A DNA stretch of 64,000 nt. Origin: Paraburkholderia sabiae (GTDB lineage Bacteria; Pseudomonadota; Gammaproteobacteria; Burkholderiales; Burkholderiaceae). The position numbers and the translations under genes were made by a program. The notes beneath the pieces were generated by a model. It made no database searches and was not told where the DNA came from. It was given only the letters and a program-made list of their open reading frames with translations. The first letter of the stretch is position 1. Every line of letters starts with the position of its first letter. Where the stretch lies: contig NZ_CP125295.1 in assembly GCF_030412785.1 (NCBI RefSeq), positions 1,488,001 to 1,552,000 on the forward strand, in the 5' to 3' direction. Shown here one piece after another: positions 26,175 through 35,360 of this stretch.

Positions 26175-27319
26175 GGCAGTCTCCACAGTCAAGGTTGAGG
26201 TCTGAAACCGGGCGGAGGAATGCGCCGTGCCGTTGCGGCTGGACACCTTCCGGTGGAACTCGGGGTTGGCCTTGCTGCCGCCAGGCTCCCGGGTTTCCGC
26301 CCGTGCGACTGAAGGAGCCGATAGCGGGCAGGCGTCAAGGAAAAAGGCGAGGGAGGGGTGCGGGCAACACGGTCCCTCGCCCCTTGATGCCTGCCCGCTA
26401 TCGGCTACGGTCGCGGGTCAAGGGCGGTAACCAGGGAGCCGGATGCATGCCGCGTCCCGGGTGGACCGGGCGGCGATGCCGCGGATGCGGCATCTTCCTC
26501 GAAGGCGACGGGGCTCACTGCTGCGCCAGGGATTGATGCCCGTCAGGGGCGAGACGCGGAACGGGGCTCGACGCGCAGCGCGAAAGCCCGGTCACGATGC
26601 GTAAGCGGCGGGGGGCGCCCGACGTTGACACGGGTGGCGTGGCGAGCACAGGCGCCAATTACGATCTATTGCCAGCGGACCGCGCCGCAGGTCTGAAGCA
26701 AGGCGGGGGTCAACGCCCGGTTTCCGTGTCTGTCGCGCGGTACGGTGCGGGTATCTGGCCGCATGCGTACGCGACGAGATCGCGGCGCGCAGCCAATGCG
26801 GGTGCACTGGGTCCGGGAGGTGGTCATCCGGGCTTATCCGGGGGCCATTCATCGGTATGGACGGTCCGGCTGTCACGTCTTGGTGCGCAACGAACCGGAG
26901 GCGGATCGCGGATAGCTGTTGCAGCCAGATTGCGCCCGTGCGGCATCCGCCGCGGTGCCTTCGCGTGCAGGATGAACAAGCGCGGAGACGGTCTAAGGCG
27001 AGCCCTGCTCCAGCGGCGCGGAGGCTGTCCGGCTCGCGGATCCGCTTTTCCGCAAACAGTCGGTGTCATTGCACAAATCCGGCGCGCAAGCCGGTCATGC
27101 CGATGGATGTCGCATCCGTCTTTCAGGGACGTTTGCGTGGGTCGCGCCCGGCGCGATTTACCACCGGCGCTGTCGCTGGCCAGGCTCACGGGTCCGCGCG
27201 GTACCTTCGCCACAGGTCGTTATTTCAACGTTGCTGTTACGCGCACATCGGCGTCTTGATGGGATAACATACCCATTCCTGACAGTAAAAGATTTAGAAC
27301 GATGGGAAAAGGAATCAGG
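26175..27319. other. 1.1-kb gene-free, GC-rich structured region
   Basis: I see no convincing gene here. The open frames in it are Arg/Gly/Ala-rich chance frames without ribosome binding sites. The region is crowded with inverted repeats: a 91-nt hairpin (listed separately), GATGCCGC-GGAT-GCGGCATC (26475-26494), GGATG-TCG-CATCC (27105-27117) and several CCGGG-type repeats. It separates the DUF932/ParB-like genes (leftward) from the accessory genes (rightward), so it could hold their divergent promoters or a replication or transfer origin. Confidence 0.5.
26316..26406. repeat. 91-nt long-stem hairpin
   Basis: The outer arms (26316-26340 and 26382-26406) pair over 25 positions, 24 as Watson-Crick pairs and one as G-T (a G-U pair in plus-strand RNA). 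A run of five A residues (26341-26345) bulges out, then a 9-bp inner stem (GGCGAGGGA with TCCCTCGCC) closes an 18-nt loop. It lies 142-232 nt upstream of the DUF932 start codon, within its likely 5' leader. The GGCGAGGG core recurs in the hairpin at the ParB-like stop. Confidence 0.65.
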
Positions 27320-28297
27320 ATGCGGTCCGCACTGGACCGACGGGGAAAGGCGTGGACCGTCGAGGCGTTGCAGGCGCTTCATGACGGGCAGCGGGAGATA
27401 CCGGATCTCGTCTGCGATCATCCGCCGTGCGGGTGTGCGGTGCGTTTCGTACATCGTTACCAGCAGAACCGCTCCAACCGGATCGAGCCAATCGATGTGC
27501 CCGCCTACATCGGCCTGACCAGTGATTCCGAGCATGTCGCCGGATGCCGCTATGACGCGCCGGGACGGTTGACGGCGATTGTCGCGCAGTCCGATCCGGA
27601 TTTCGTGAAGGCACTCGACACCGGCAAACGCGAACTGCGACTGCTCGTGCTTCACAATGGGCTGCGCGGCAAGGGGCTTTCCGGCACGACGCCCGTCCCT
27701 CCCGGCACGGGTACCGGGACGCCGGGCGGGAATGCGACCATCGATGTTGTCCAGTCAGAGAAGAAGCTCTCGGGTTACGTGCGAACGACGGCCGACCTCG
27801 TCGCCCTTCGCGCGTTATGCGAATCGGATGCGTTCTTGGCGTCGGAACTGATTCTGCGTTTCGGTACGCGACGCATCGCATGGAAGGACTTCTTTTTCGA
27901 GCGTGAGCGGTACGACGAAGCGTGGGAGCTGGTGAGGCAGGGCGGGACGAACGCCTTCCCGATCGCGCTGGCGGCGACCGTGCGCTCGCACTACGTCCCA
28001 TCACCGGGAGAGAAGTTCAAGAATGCTTTTCTGAACTGTGACGCGCTCTACCGGAAAACCGCTGCTCCAGACCGTGTCGAGACGTTCGAAGTCAGCATTG
28101 CCCATGAGGACGCGAACTGGCTTTTGAGCTTTCCAGTGGGTGCCGATATTGTCATGTTTGGTCTCTGGCGGGTGCAGGACAGGGTGGAGAAGCAGGGCAA
28201 GGACCCGCGCAATCCGTCCAAGGTCGTCACGTACGTGACGCACAAGTTGATGCTTGCGCCGAAATTCCGGCGCCAGGTGGTCCGAACGGACGTGTAA
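27320..28297 (+). CDS. Hypothetical protein with putative N-terminal zinc site
   Basis: The 325-residue protein was not assigned to a family with certainty. The N-terminus carries clustered Cys and His residues (LVCDHPPCGCAVRFVHRY, then EHVAGCRY; about residues 30-75) that could form a zinc-binding site, reminiscent of CoiA-like or other plasmid-borne proteins. A Gly/Thr/Pro linker near 130 separates this from a conserved-looking C-terminal domain (LASELILRFGTRRIAWKDFFFERERYDEA; YVTHKLMLAPKFRRQVVRTD). I chose the ATG 7 nt after AAGGA; another ATG lies 18 nt upstream. A hairpin follows the gene. It stands alone at the left edge of the defence-rich part. Confidence 0.55.
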   Translation: MRSALDRRGKAWTVEALQALHDGQREIPDLVCDHPPCGCAVRFVHRYQQNRSNRIEPIDVPAYIGLTSDSEHVAGCRYDAPGRLTAIVAQSDPDFVKALDTGKRELRLLVLHNGLRGKGLSGTTPVPPGTGTGTPGGNATIDVVQSEKKLSGYVRTTADLVALRALCESDAFLASELILRFGTRRIAWKDFFFERERYDEAWELVRQGGTNAFPIALAATVRSHYVPSPGEKFKNAFLNCDALYRKTAAPDRVETFEVSIAHEDANWLLSFPVGADIVMFGLWRVQDRVEKQGKDPRNPSKVVTYVTHKLMLAPKFRRQVVRTDV

Positions 28298-28368
28298 CTG
28301 ACGAATGCCATCGTGTTGCTGACGAGTCTGAGTCCCTGGATCGGATGAGGCGGCCATTCGGGCGCATG

Positions 28369-28400
28369 AGGTGGCGCCGCGCAACTGCGCCGCGCCACCT
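28369..28400. terminator. GC-rich hairpin after the zinc-site protein gene
   Basis: A 14-bp stem (AGGTGGCGCCGCGC pairing with GCGCCGCGCCACCT, one mismatch) with an AACT loop lies about 70 nt downstream of the preceding stop and before the next operon. There is no T-run, so its strength as a terminator is uncertain. Confidence 0.4.
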
Positions 28401-28575
28401 TCACGGATGCAGGTTCAGTTTGTATCAGCGGGGTGCTGTAAGGACGGCCTCGTATCGATCGGCAGGTTCGAGGTTTGCGAAAGCGAGGCGCCCGAGCTGC
28501 GCGAGGCGAAGGCGGTGCGACAGCGAGATGCCGGTGACATGGTCGGGCAACTACTTTGGAAGATTGGGCAATTCG

Positions 28576-29481
28576 ATGGGCGACTATTTCAGTGATCGTG
28601 AGAACGGTCCGCGGGCGCGGACCATACAGACGATTTCACCAACCGTGTGGGCCGGGATCGTTGCGGTGGTTCAAGGACTGCTCAATAGCGGCTCGTTTGG
28701 ATTCCGTTTTCCGGAGCGGTGTTCTGACGGGCAGGTGATTTGCGGTTGTGATTCCGATTCTCTGGCGGCGGCAGTGCGGGCCGAGATGCCGGGGCTGTTG
28801 TGGCCGCTCGAAACCGCACGCGCTAAAGACGACAACTATTATTCTGAACGCGAGCCGTTCGCGCCGGACACGCTGGTGATTCTGGACTTCGTCGAGTTTG
28901 TCCACGATTCGATCGCAAAACCGGTTCTCGGCGAGTACCACAGCTATTTCAAGCACCATCATCTGAGATTTGACCAGCAGGACGGGCGGGATGAGTTTAG
29001 ATCGAACGTCAACAGTCTGCTTGCCCGCAACGGTGTGGCATACGAAATGTCGCCAACGGGGCGCATGGCACGCGTGCTTCCCCCAGTGTTGGGCGAAGAG
29101 CTGAGGCGCACGAGCTTCAATACCGGTGATCGCACGCTGGACAATATGCTGGATGAATGTCGGGCGAAGTTTTCTGACCCGAATCCGCTGGTGCGCCGTG
29201 AGGCGCTGGAGCGACTATGGGATGCCTGGGAGAGGCTGAAGTCGCTTGCGGACCCTGACAAGAAGCGGTCTGTGAAGATCATTCTGGATGCAGTTGCCAC
29301 GGAGCCATCGCTTCGAGCCCGACTTGAGGCTGAGGCGTTGGAGTTGAACAGCATTGGAAATAGTCATCTGATCCGGCACTCGGAGATCGGCCAGCGGCCA
29401 GTCATAGACGTAGATCACGTTGACTATCTCTTTCACCGCTTGTTCGCAATGATCCAGTTGATGCTGAAGAAAAAAGGATAA
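28576..29481 (+). CDS. AbiJ/HEPN-like protein, first gene of four-gene operon
   Basis: The 301-residue protein starts with a segment typical of AbiJ-like abortive-infection proteins (MGDYFSDRENGPRARTIQTI, VWAGIVAVVQGLLNSGSFGF) and continues with FVHDSIAKPVLGEYHSYFKHHHLRFDQQ. The C-terminal half is helical and ends with a HEPN-like pattern (RREALERLWDAWERLKSL; ELNSIGNSHLIRHSEIGQRP; HVDYLFHRLFAMIQLMLKK). It is a recognisable conserved family but experimental function is not known to me; a growth-arresting role is inferred from AbiJ resemblance. The start is the ATG of MGDYF, where homologous proteins begin; upstream in-frame codons are low-complexity Arg-rich. It is 3 nt from the next gene. Confidence 0.6.
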   Translation: MGDYFSDRENGPRARTIQTISPTVWAGIVAVVQGLLNSGSFGFRFPERCSDGQVICGCDSDSLAAAVRAEMPGLLWPLETARAKDDNYYSEREPFAPDTLVILDFVEFVHDSIAKPVLGEYHSYFKHHHLRFDQQDGRDEFRSNVNSLLARNGVAYEMSPTGRMARVLPPVLGEELRRTSFNTGDRTLDNMLDECRAKFSDPNPLVRREALERLWDAWERLKSLADPDKKRSVKIILDAVATEPSLRARLEAEALELNSIGNSHLIRHSEIGQRPVIDVDHVDYLFHRLFAMIQLMLKKKG

Positions 29482-29484
29482 CGC

Positions 29485-30117
29485 GTGAACGCTCGTACGC
29501 CTCATCGGGATGCAATCCGAATACTGTTTCTCCTGAACGCGGGAAGCGTGCAATGGGTGGATCAGAGCGACGCGGCCGTCGCAAGAATCTTCAAGGGTGA
29601 AGCACGCTTGCACGCATTCGATTTCTGGATGCGCAATCCCGACTATCTGGCAAGCGAGCTTCTTGACTCCTTTGAAGCAACCGGTAATGTGCGACACCTC
29701 ACGGCGGCTGAAGCAATTTTCGACAGTGACGAGCCGGATTTGAGGCGGATTCCGATGATCCGCTATTTGTTCGGTGCATTCGAGCGGCTTGACGATGCCT
29801 TGTCTTTGCTTCGGTCGCGCGACCTGGTGCGGATCACGGGTGTCAAAACCAAGACGAAGGTTCACGAGACGGATTTCGTCCTGACGAGCAAGGCAGTGGT
29901 GGTCTGCGAGAATGCGATCATCAAAGAGCCCATTCTGGAATGGTACGCAGATCGCGCCGCCTTGATCGCAGACGTCGCTGGCAGCCGCGGAGGCGGGGCG
30001 CTGAAAGAAAAACAATACGAGCAGGCCACCTACGCAGAGACGCAACTGGGCGGAGTCATCCCGCCGATCGGCGTTGATGTGCGTCAGAGGCTTGCCAGCC
30101 TGAAACGAGCCGCCTGA
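29485..30117 (+). CDS. Putative middle component of an ABC three-component/Lamassu-like system
   Basis: The 210-residue protein looks like the small winged-helix middle component that accompanies SMC-like ATPases in ABC three-component (ABC-3C) and Lamassu defence systems: a first helical part (RILFLLNAGSVQWVDQ, HAFDFWMRNPDYLASELLD), the conserved-style RRIPMIRYLFGAFERLDDALSLLRSRDLV block, then a wing-like TKTKVHETDFVLTSKA and C-terminal helices. It starts at GTG, with AAGGA 6 nt upstream, 3 nt after the AbiJ-like gene, and ends 11 nt before the SMC-like gene. The assignment rests on size, predicted fold and position next to a Rad50/SMC-like gene. Confidence 0.55.
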   Translation: MNARTPHRDAIRILFLLNAGSVQWVDQSDAAVARIFKGEARLHAFDFWMRNPDYLASELLDSFEATGNVRHLTAAEAIFDSDEPDLRRIPMIRYLFGAFERLDDALSLLRSRDLVRITGVKTKTKVHETDFVLTSKAVVVCENAIIKEPILEWYADRAALIADVAGSRGGGALKEKQYEQATYAETQLGGVIPPIGVDVRQRLASLKRAA

Positions 30118-30128
30118 GGAAGGAGACC

Positions 30129-32084
30129 ATGGCAAAGGCAAACATGGAATGGCTGGACGCCATTGCGCACAGGGCCAACGTGTCCCTGACCCGTGTGGAG
30201 GAGGTACTTACGGCGCGGCATATCGTACCGACGCCTGTATTGCCGGCTCCGCGGAGGATGAAGCTATTGAGCATCACCTTCGGAGGAGTGAAGCTGGAGG
30301 TCGAGGACAAGGGCGCGTATACCTTTGAATGGCCCGACCTCGGTGAAGGACTGTGGGGCATGATGACGGACCGCAACCTTCGCGGTAAATCGTCAATCAT
30401 GGAAGTCGTTCGCTGGATGCTGCGTGGCAAGCCGTCGACAAATCTTCAGGATGACGTGAGGGCGTGGATACAAAACGCGTCGGTGCGATTCGAACTTGAC
30501 GGTGTCGAGCATGAGATTCAGGTTGACTGTCGGGAAGGGGCGCGCGGATCAATGAGCCGGCGAACATCGACGGCGGGCGCTGCAACGGTAGTCGCGTCAT
30601 TCAGCAGTGACAAGCAGTTTGAGGCGGTCATGTCGGACTTCTTTCTGCGTGCGTTCTCGATGGAAAGCCTGGCGACCTGGCGAGACAGTGAATCAGAGGA
30701 CAAGAGTGGGCAAACGGTGGTACATGGTTGGCCCGCATTGTCCGGCGCCATGTTCATCGGCACCAATTACGACGTTGTTCTGGGAGACCTGCCCGCAACC
30801 ACCGGAACGCAAGCGCGGCTGATGCAGATGTATCTGGGGGTCCCCTGGGTGTCGACGCTGGCGTCTGCAACTGCTGCCCGGAAGCTGGTCGACTCCGGCA
30901 ATGAGCTGGATAACCGGCGCCGGAGTCAGGCAGCTCGGTCTCGACAGGCACGGGTGGCAGAAATCGAAGTGCAGCTTGAGGAGAAGCGCGCGAGCCTCAG
31001 TGCGCTGCCGTCCGACGAGTCGATTCAGGCCGAATTGTCACAGCTAAGCAGAAGGTATGCCGAGTCCAGGCGACGAGAGAAGGCGATGCAGGAGCGCCTG
31101 GATCGCGAGACCGTTGCCGAGGACCAGGCAAGTGCGGCTTATCTGCAGGATCGCAGAGACTTGCAGGCCCACAAGGACTCCACCGCGGCTGGGGCGATCT
31201 TTCGTTTGCTTGATCCGACCTGCTGCCCCCGGTGTGATCATGAGATCGACAAGGAAAAGAAAAAAAAGGAGGCCATCAGCCATGCATGTGCGGTGTGTGG
31301 TGAAGGCATCTCTGGCTCTGAAGATGCCGACGTGATCCGAGAGGAACTGGAGGCCAGTGTCAAAGCCTCGAAGGCGGCGTTCGACAAGGTTCAGAAGGCC
31401 AAAAAGCAGGCTGGCGATGACCTGGTTGCGTTACATGAAGACGTGGATCGTATCGAAGCCAGACGCGATGAGCTAACCAGTCAGCTCGGCACATTTGAAG
31501 CTCGAAGGTTGCTGGCAAACGAGATTGCGATTCTCGAAGGGCGTCTCGAAGAGGCGCGATTCGACCCCGGTGTCAGTGATGTTGTGGATGATGAACCGGC
31601 GGTCCTGAAAGCAATCGTCGTTGAAACCGAGTCGCGCCTGAAGGCGGTGCGCGACGAGTTTCTCGAAGAGGTCTCGACGAGTTTGCTGCGATACGCGCAG
31701 AGCTTCGGGATGCACAGCCTGTCGAAGGCTGAACTTCGAGGCAATGCAAACCTGTTCCTTGTCAAAGGCGGCGCGGATACCTCCTTCAGCAAGGTGACGA
31801 AGGGGGAGCGTCTCCGTCTGAAGGTTGCCACGGTGCTCGCGATGATTCAGGTTGGCGAACGGCGCGGCATAGGGAGACATCCGGGGCTGATCATGATTGA
31901 TTCACCGGCCGCGCAAGAAGTCGCACCAGAAGATCTAAAAGGACTGCTTTCAGGCCTGGAGGGTGTGCGAGAAGAGCTCCCTCATCTTCAAATATTTGTT
32001 GCGGGTATCACCTCACCTGCGATGCACGAATTCATTCCAGGAAACCGTCGTAAGGAAGCGATAAACGGAGGGTACCTGTGGTAA
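30129..32084 (+). CDS. SMC/Rad50-like ATPase with zinc-hook-like motif
   Basis: The 651-residue protein is a split ABC ATPase with a central coiled coil, as in LmuB of Lamassu or Rad50. The N-terminal Walker A is near residue 82 (DRNLRGKSSIMEVVRW). The coiled coil (about 265-510) contains two CxxC pairs, CPRC near 366 and CAVC near 387, forming a zinc-ribbon or hook. The C-terminal half has the ABC signature region SKVTKGERLRLKVATVLAM (about 555-573) and Walker B GLIMIDSP (about 585-592). An AAGGAG motif precedes the ATG. It overlaps the following nuclease gene by 7 nt. It probably senses DNA structure and licenses the nuclease; that role is inferred from the family. Confidence 0.8.
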   Translation: MAKANMEWLDAIAHRANVSLTRVEEVLTARHIVPTPVLPAPRRMKLLSITFGGVKLEVEDKGAYTFEWPDLGEGLWGMMTDRNLRGKSSIMEVVRWMLRGKPSTNLQDDVRAWIQNASVRFELDGVEHEIQVDCREGARGSMSRRTSTAGAATVVASFSSDKQFEAVMSDFFLRAFSMESLATWRDSESEDKSGQTVVHGWPALSGAMFIGTNYDVVLGDLPATTGTQARLMQMYLGVPWVSTLASATAARKLVDSGNELDNRRRSQAARSRQARVAEIEVQLEEKRASLSALPSDESIQAELSQLSRRYAESRRREKAMQERLDRETVAEDQASAAYLQDRRDLQAHKDSTAAGAIFRLLDPTCCPRCDHEIDKEKKKKEAISHACAVCGEGISGSEDADVIREELEASVKASKAAFDKVQKAKKQAGDDLVALHEDVDRIEARRDELTSQLGTFEARRLLANEIAILEGRLEEARFDPGVSDVVDDEPAVLKAIVVETESRLKAVRDEFLEEVSTSLLRYAQSFGMHSLSKAELRGNANLFLVKGGADTSFSKVTKGERLRLKVATVLAMIQVGERRGIGRHPGLIMIDSPAAQEVAPEDLKGLLSGLEGVREELPHLQIFVAGITSPAMHEFIPGNRRKEAINGGYLW

Positions 32085-34129
32085 CGGATGCCACAGCCCC
32101 CCCGAGCCACCCGTTGGAGCGAGCGTTGTATGGGCTGTTGGGCGAAGGAAGGGTGGTAGGCGTCGCTGATCTCGGCGGCTTGGGCGCGATCGTTGAGGGG
32201 TCTTCGACCGTCGCGACGTCACCGCTGGCGGGCGAAGTTCTGGCGGCAGTGCTACGTGAGCCCGGTCATGCGAGTGGGGATGACGCGCTGCAATGGAGAA
32301 CTGCCGTAGGTAATCTTGTCCGGGGTGCGGTGACCGATACCGTTCTGGTCGAGATGATCGATGCGGCGCACGCTTGCGAAAGCCTTCCGGAGATCGTGGC
32401 CGAGGAGATATTCATGGCCTTGCTGCAGAAGGCCACAAGCATGTCAGGGGAGATATCTGGTTATGCGCGCGCGGTTGCGCTGGAGGGAGCGTTCCGGTTT
32501 GCGCTATCAAACAGGCGCAGACAATTCCGCTTGCTCGACGCGCTGTTGAGCATAACACTGGCCGATGGGCCTGAGTATCTCCCGTATGCGGCAAAGATTC
32601 TCGGTGTCGCGCATTCCTATTGGCGCGAGGACGAGTTGGTCAACGTGTTGACAGGCCTCGTCGATTGCGAGGAGGCTGCCTACGAAGCGACGTTTGAACT
32701 CGGAATGGCAGCGTTGACCTCTGCGCTTGATGAGCCGCGCAGGGAGACCGCTGCTCGCTTGTTCGGCGAAGCCTTACGCTGGTTCAGGAAGGCTCAGGTA
32801 TTGCGAGAGCACGCACCTGAAGCGTTACTTTACGTCGAGAGTCTCACGCTTCTCACTGACTTCGAAGGGCACGGGACGAAGCCGGAGTTGGCGGCGAGAA
32901 GCCGGTCGATTCATCAAGCGGCCTTCGAGCTGCTGGCTTGGCATACGGACGATTCCTCACCCGCATGGCTGGGCGCCCGTCACCTTCAGGCGTCGTGCTG
33001 GAACAGCCTAGCCAGCGTGTTGATTTCTCTGGTGGACAGTCTTGATGAGGTCAGCTGGTGGGAACCGGCGGTGGTCATCGAAAGCCAGGTGCTGGCTGCA
33101 TATAGTGCTGGGCGCACGGTCCTGAAGCGAAATCGTGAGGGATATCTCGAGACGTTGCTGCGCCCGAGGATTGAGGCATCGATTGGGGGCCGTGAAGGAC
33201 ACGCCTATCTGGTGAGGCGCTGGGCTCTGCAAAATCAGCAACATGCATTGATACCAGAGGCGCATGCCTTATTGACGGGCATCGAACGCGCGATGTCGCC
33301 TGCTGTCGAGGTACCGCGTCACCCTTTTGAGGCAGGAACCGTTTGGGCGCCGGTTGCTGCCGTACTTTCGCAAGCCCGTTGTAGTCTGGAAACGGAGCAC
33401 AGGGTCAAGGAGTTGATCGCCAATGCATTTACGTCCAGCCTGGAAAACCTGAGTGGCACCGAGATCGATATTTTTGATCACTGTCGATCTGCGGTTGAGA
33501 AACATCCAGACCATCGCAACAACGTGCGTGGTGCGAAGCTATTCGATACCGTCCTGCTCTGGACAGTCCGGTTTTTGAAAAACCGGCTTGAGATGACCAA
33601 AAAGGACGATGCCACCGTTGCCTATCTTTTCGAGAGTGCGGACGGGACGCTGCCGCTCGAAAGCGCCCTGCAGGATGACTATTTTCGCTGGCTCGCCACG
33701 CAGACGGCGGCTGGTGAAATCGAGGCCACGAATCTGGGGAGCGGTCGAGCCGATGTCGCGCTTAAGACGACTGGCGAACGGATTGTCATCGAGGTCAAGC
33801 GCGAATTGCAGGATGCCTCGTTCGATGCTTTGACGAAGAGCTATGCGGGCCAAACCAGTGACTATCAGAACGTCAGTATCCGGCTCGGATTTCTACTGGT
33901 CCTTGACCTGACCGAAGCGAAGCGGGCGGGCACACCGCATATGCGCTCTCTTGTCGAGTGTCGCTCTGTGTTGCGAGCGGGAGAGGACGCGCCACGGTAT
34001 GTCGTCATTGTCAAGGTGCCTGGGCGCAGGTACACGCCCCATGCCGTTCGCGCGGACGCAATGAGCCTACCGCAAGGCGGCAATACCGCGCTCGTCGGGA
34101 TACCTGGACGACGCTCTCAAGTCACTTGA
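32078..34129 (+). CDS. Large effector with C-terminal PD-(D/E)XK nuclease-like domain
   Basis: The 683-residue protein is mostly alpha-helical. About 500 N-terminal residues form what looks like a helical-repeat scaffold with no recognised family. The C-terminal 150 residues contain a restriction-endonuclease-like core: EATNLGSGRADVALKTTG (with the metal-binding Asp near 558), ERIVIEVKRELQ (the ExK pair near 570) and a following helix with Gln (KSYAGQTSDYQ). It begins at GTG, preceded by GGAGGG at 5 nt, and overlaps the SMC-like gene by 7 nt, so the two are coupled. In ABC-3C/Lamassu systems the effector is often a nuclease, but there it is usually N-terminal and this scaffold is unfamiliar. 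Confidence 0.65.
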   Translation: MVTDATAPPSHPLERALYGLLGEGRVVGVADLGGLGAIVEGSSTVATSPLAGEVLAAVLREPGHASGDDALQWRTAVGNLVRGAVTDTVLVEMIDAAHACESLPEIVAEEIFMALLQKATSMSGEISGYARAVALEGAFRFALSNRRRQFRLLDALLSITLADGPEYLPYAAKILGVAHSYWREDELVNVLTGLVDCEEAAYEATFELGMAALTSALDEPRRETAARLFGEALRWFRKAQVLREHAPEALLYVESLTLLTDFEGHGTKPELAARSRSIHQAAFELLAWHTDDSSPAWLGARHLQASCWNSLASVLISLVDSLDEVSWWEPAVVIESQVLAAYSAGRTVLKRNREGYLETLLRPRIEASIGGREGHAYLVRRWALQNQQHALIPEAHALLTGIERAMSPAVEVPRHPFEAGTVWAPVAAVLSQARCSLETEHRVKELIANAFTSSLENLSGTEIDIFDHCRSAVEKHPDHRNNVRGAKLFDTVLLWTVRFLKNRLEMTKKDDATVAYLFESADGTLPLESALQDDYFRWLATQTAAGEIEATNLGSGRADVALKTTGERIVIEVKRELQDASFDALTKSYAGQTSDYQNVSIRLGFLLVLDLTEAKRAGTPHMRSLVECRSVLRAGEDAPRYVVIVKVPGRRYTPHAVRADAMSLPQGGNTALVGIPGRRSQVT

Positions 34130-34428
34130 CCGTTACAGTTTTTTATCTCTGCGGTATCGGGGAAACAATGGAGAACCTCAGGGCGAGCAGAAGCATGGCG
34201 CAGAGATTGTGCTCCGCTTAAATTTTACGGTGAATCGCGATCTTGCCCCCTTGTGCTTTCCGCTCGCGCTGATTCCAAGGTCATCGTGAAGTTATTGGCG
34301 TGAAAGAAGAGACTTTCATGTACACCCGCGCGCATTGGTGCGCTCGAGTCTGCCGGCCAGGTTCCGACGCGATGATGAATTGAAAGGCATAGGCGCGAGC
34401 GAGAACTTGATGGGAACGAGGAAGAAGG

Positions 34429-34480
34429 ATGCCGATGTTTTTTACTGTTATACAGAATGGTAGACGGGTGCCTGCTGGGG
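34429..34480 (+). pseudogene. 5' fragment of Septu-like ATPase gene (left of IS21 insertion)
   Basis: ATG-CCG-ATG-TTT encodes MPMFFTVIQNGRRVPAG, followed by the IS21 left end. GAGGAAGAAGG precedes the ATG. Removing the insertion plus one copy of the 5-bp duplication (TGGGG) joins this to the downstream ATPase in frame, with ...PAGERSRAFLAVDNWDDW, a typical start for this ATPase family. The 17 codons therefore belong to the gene at 37,172. Confidence 0.85.
34476..34480. repeat. Target-site duplication of IS21 element, left copy
   Basis: The 5 bp TGGGG directly before the TGTCAC terminus of the IS element are repeated exactly after its other terminus at 37,150-37,154. IS21-family elements commonly duplicate 4-8 bp. 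Confidence 0.85.
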
Positions 34481-34565
34481 TGTCACGGATCGGCGTAATC
34501 GAGCCGGGGATGATCGGCGTAATGAGGCCACCTGGAATGGCCCCGAAACGCGATTTCGAAGGGAC

Positions 34566-35354
34566 TCAAGAATGCGTTTTTTTGCCTGATTTTGCAACCA
34601 CGTTTTCGCCGTTTTCGGGCATCGGTTTCGGCTTGCGGAAGCTCTCACCCTCAATGACGACACGGTAGGCGCCGTGCCGTAGCCGATCGAGCGTGGCAGC
34701 ACCGAGGATGCGGTTGTCGGGGAATGCGTCGCCCCATTCGCTGAAGTCGAGATTCGACGTCAGGATAGTTGCCGCGCGCTCATACCTGGCGGCGATCAGG
34801 TCGTGGAAGTCTTCGTCGTGGGGCGCACGCAGGGGTTTGAGTGCAAAGTCATCGACGATCAGCACCGGAACGCGCACGAACTGCTGCAACTTGCGTTCAT
34901 AGAGCTCAGTCGCCCGTGCTGCATGCAGCTTCTTGAGCAATTCGGTTTGCGTGATGAACAGGACATCGCGGCCCTGGCGTGCGGCGCAGTGGCCCAGGGC
35001 CTGCGCGAGATGCGACTTGCCGACGCCGGTTTGGCCGACCATCAGCACGCAGACCTTCTCGTCGATATAGCGGCCGGCGGCGAGATCATAGATGTGAGCG
35101 CGGTTGAGTTTGGGCACGCGGTCGAAGTCGAAGTTCTCGAGCGTCTTGCCTAGGGAGAAGCCAGCGCGGGCGAGCCGCACGCCGAGCTTCTTCTGCTCTC
35201 GCCGCGCGACCTCGTCGTGCAGAAGCGTGGCGAGGAACTCCGTGTAGGCAAGTTGCCCGTCGATGGCTTGACGGTTGCGTTGCTCGAGCGAGTCGAGGAT
35301 GCCCGAGAGGCGCAACTGCTTGAGGATCGTGTTCAGTTCTGGACTGGGATGCAT
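34566..35354 (-). CDS. istB: IS21 IstB helper ATPase
   Basis: IstB is the AAA+ helper that loads the IS21 transposase and selects targets. The 262-residue protein has the IstB N-terminal helical domain (LNTILKQLRLSGILDSLEQR), a Walker A motif GQTGVGKSHLAQALG (about residues 105-119), Walker B VLIVDDFALKPL (about 165-176) and a sensor region ILTSNLDFSEWGDAFPD. It follows istA on the same strand after 6 nt. Length and motifs are normal for the family, so the gene appears functional. Confidence 0.95.
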   Translation of the reverse strand: MHPSPELNTILKQLRLSGILDSLEQRNRQAIDGQLAYTEFLATLLHDEVARREQKKLGVRLARAGFSLGKTLENFDFDRVPKLNRAHIYDLAAGRYIDEKVCVLMVGQTGVGKSHLAQALGHCAARQGRDVLFITQTELLKKLHAARATELYERKLQQFVRVPVLIVDDFALKPLRAPHDEDFHDLIAARYERAATILTSNLDFSEWGDAFPDNRILGAATLDRLRHGAYRVVIEGESFRKPKPMPENGENVVAKSGKKTHS

Positions 35355-35360
35355 AGGCGT

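Noticed and set aside
26597..27259. A 220-codon open frame in the structured gene-free region
   Set aside because: Arg/Gly/Ser-rich translation with no ribosome binding site or recognisable segment; other frames there look the same.
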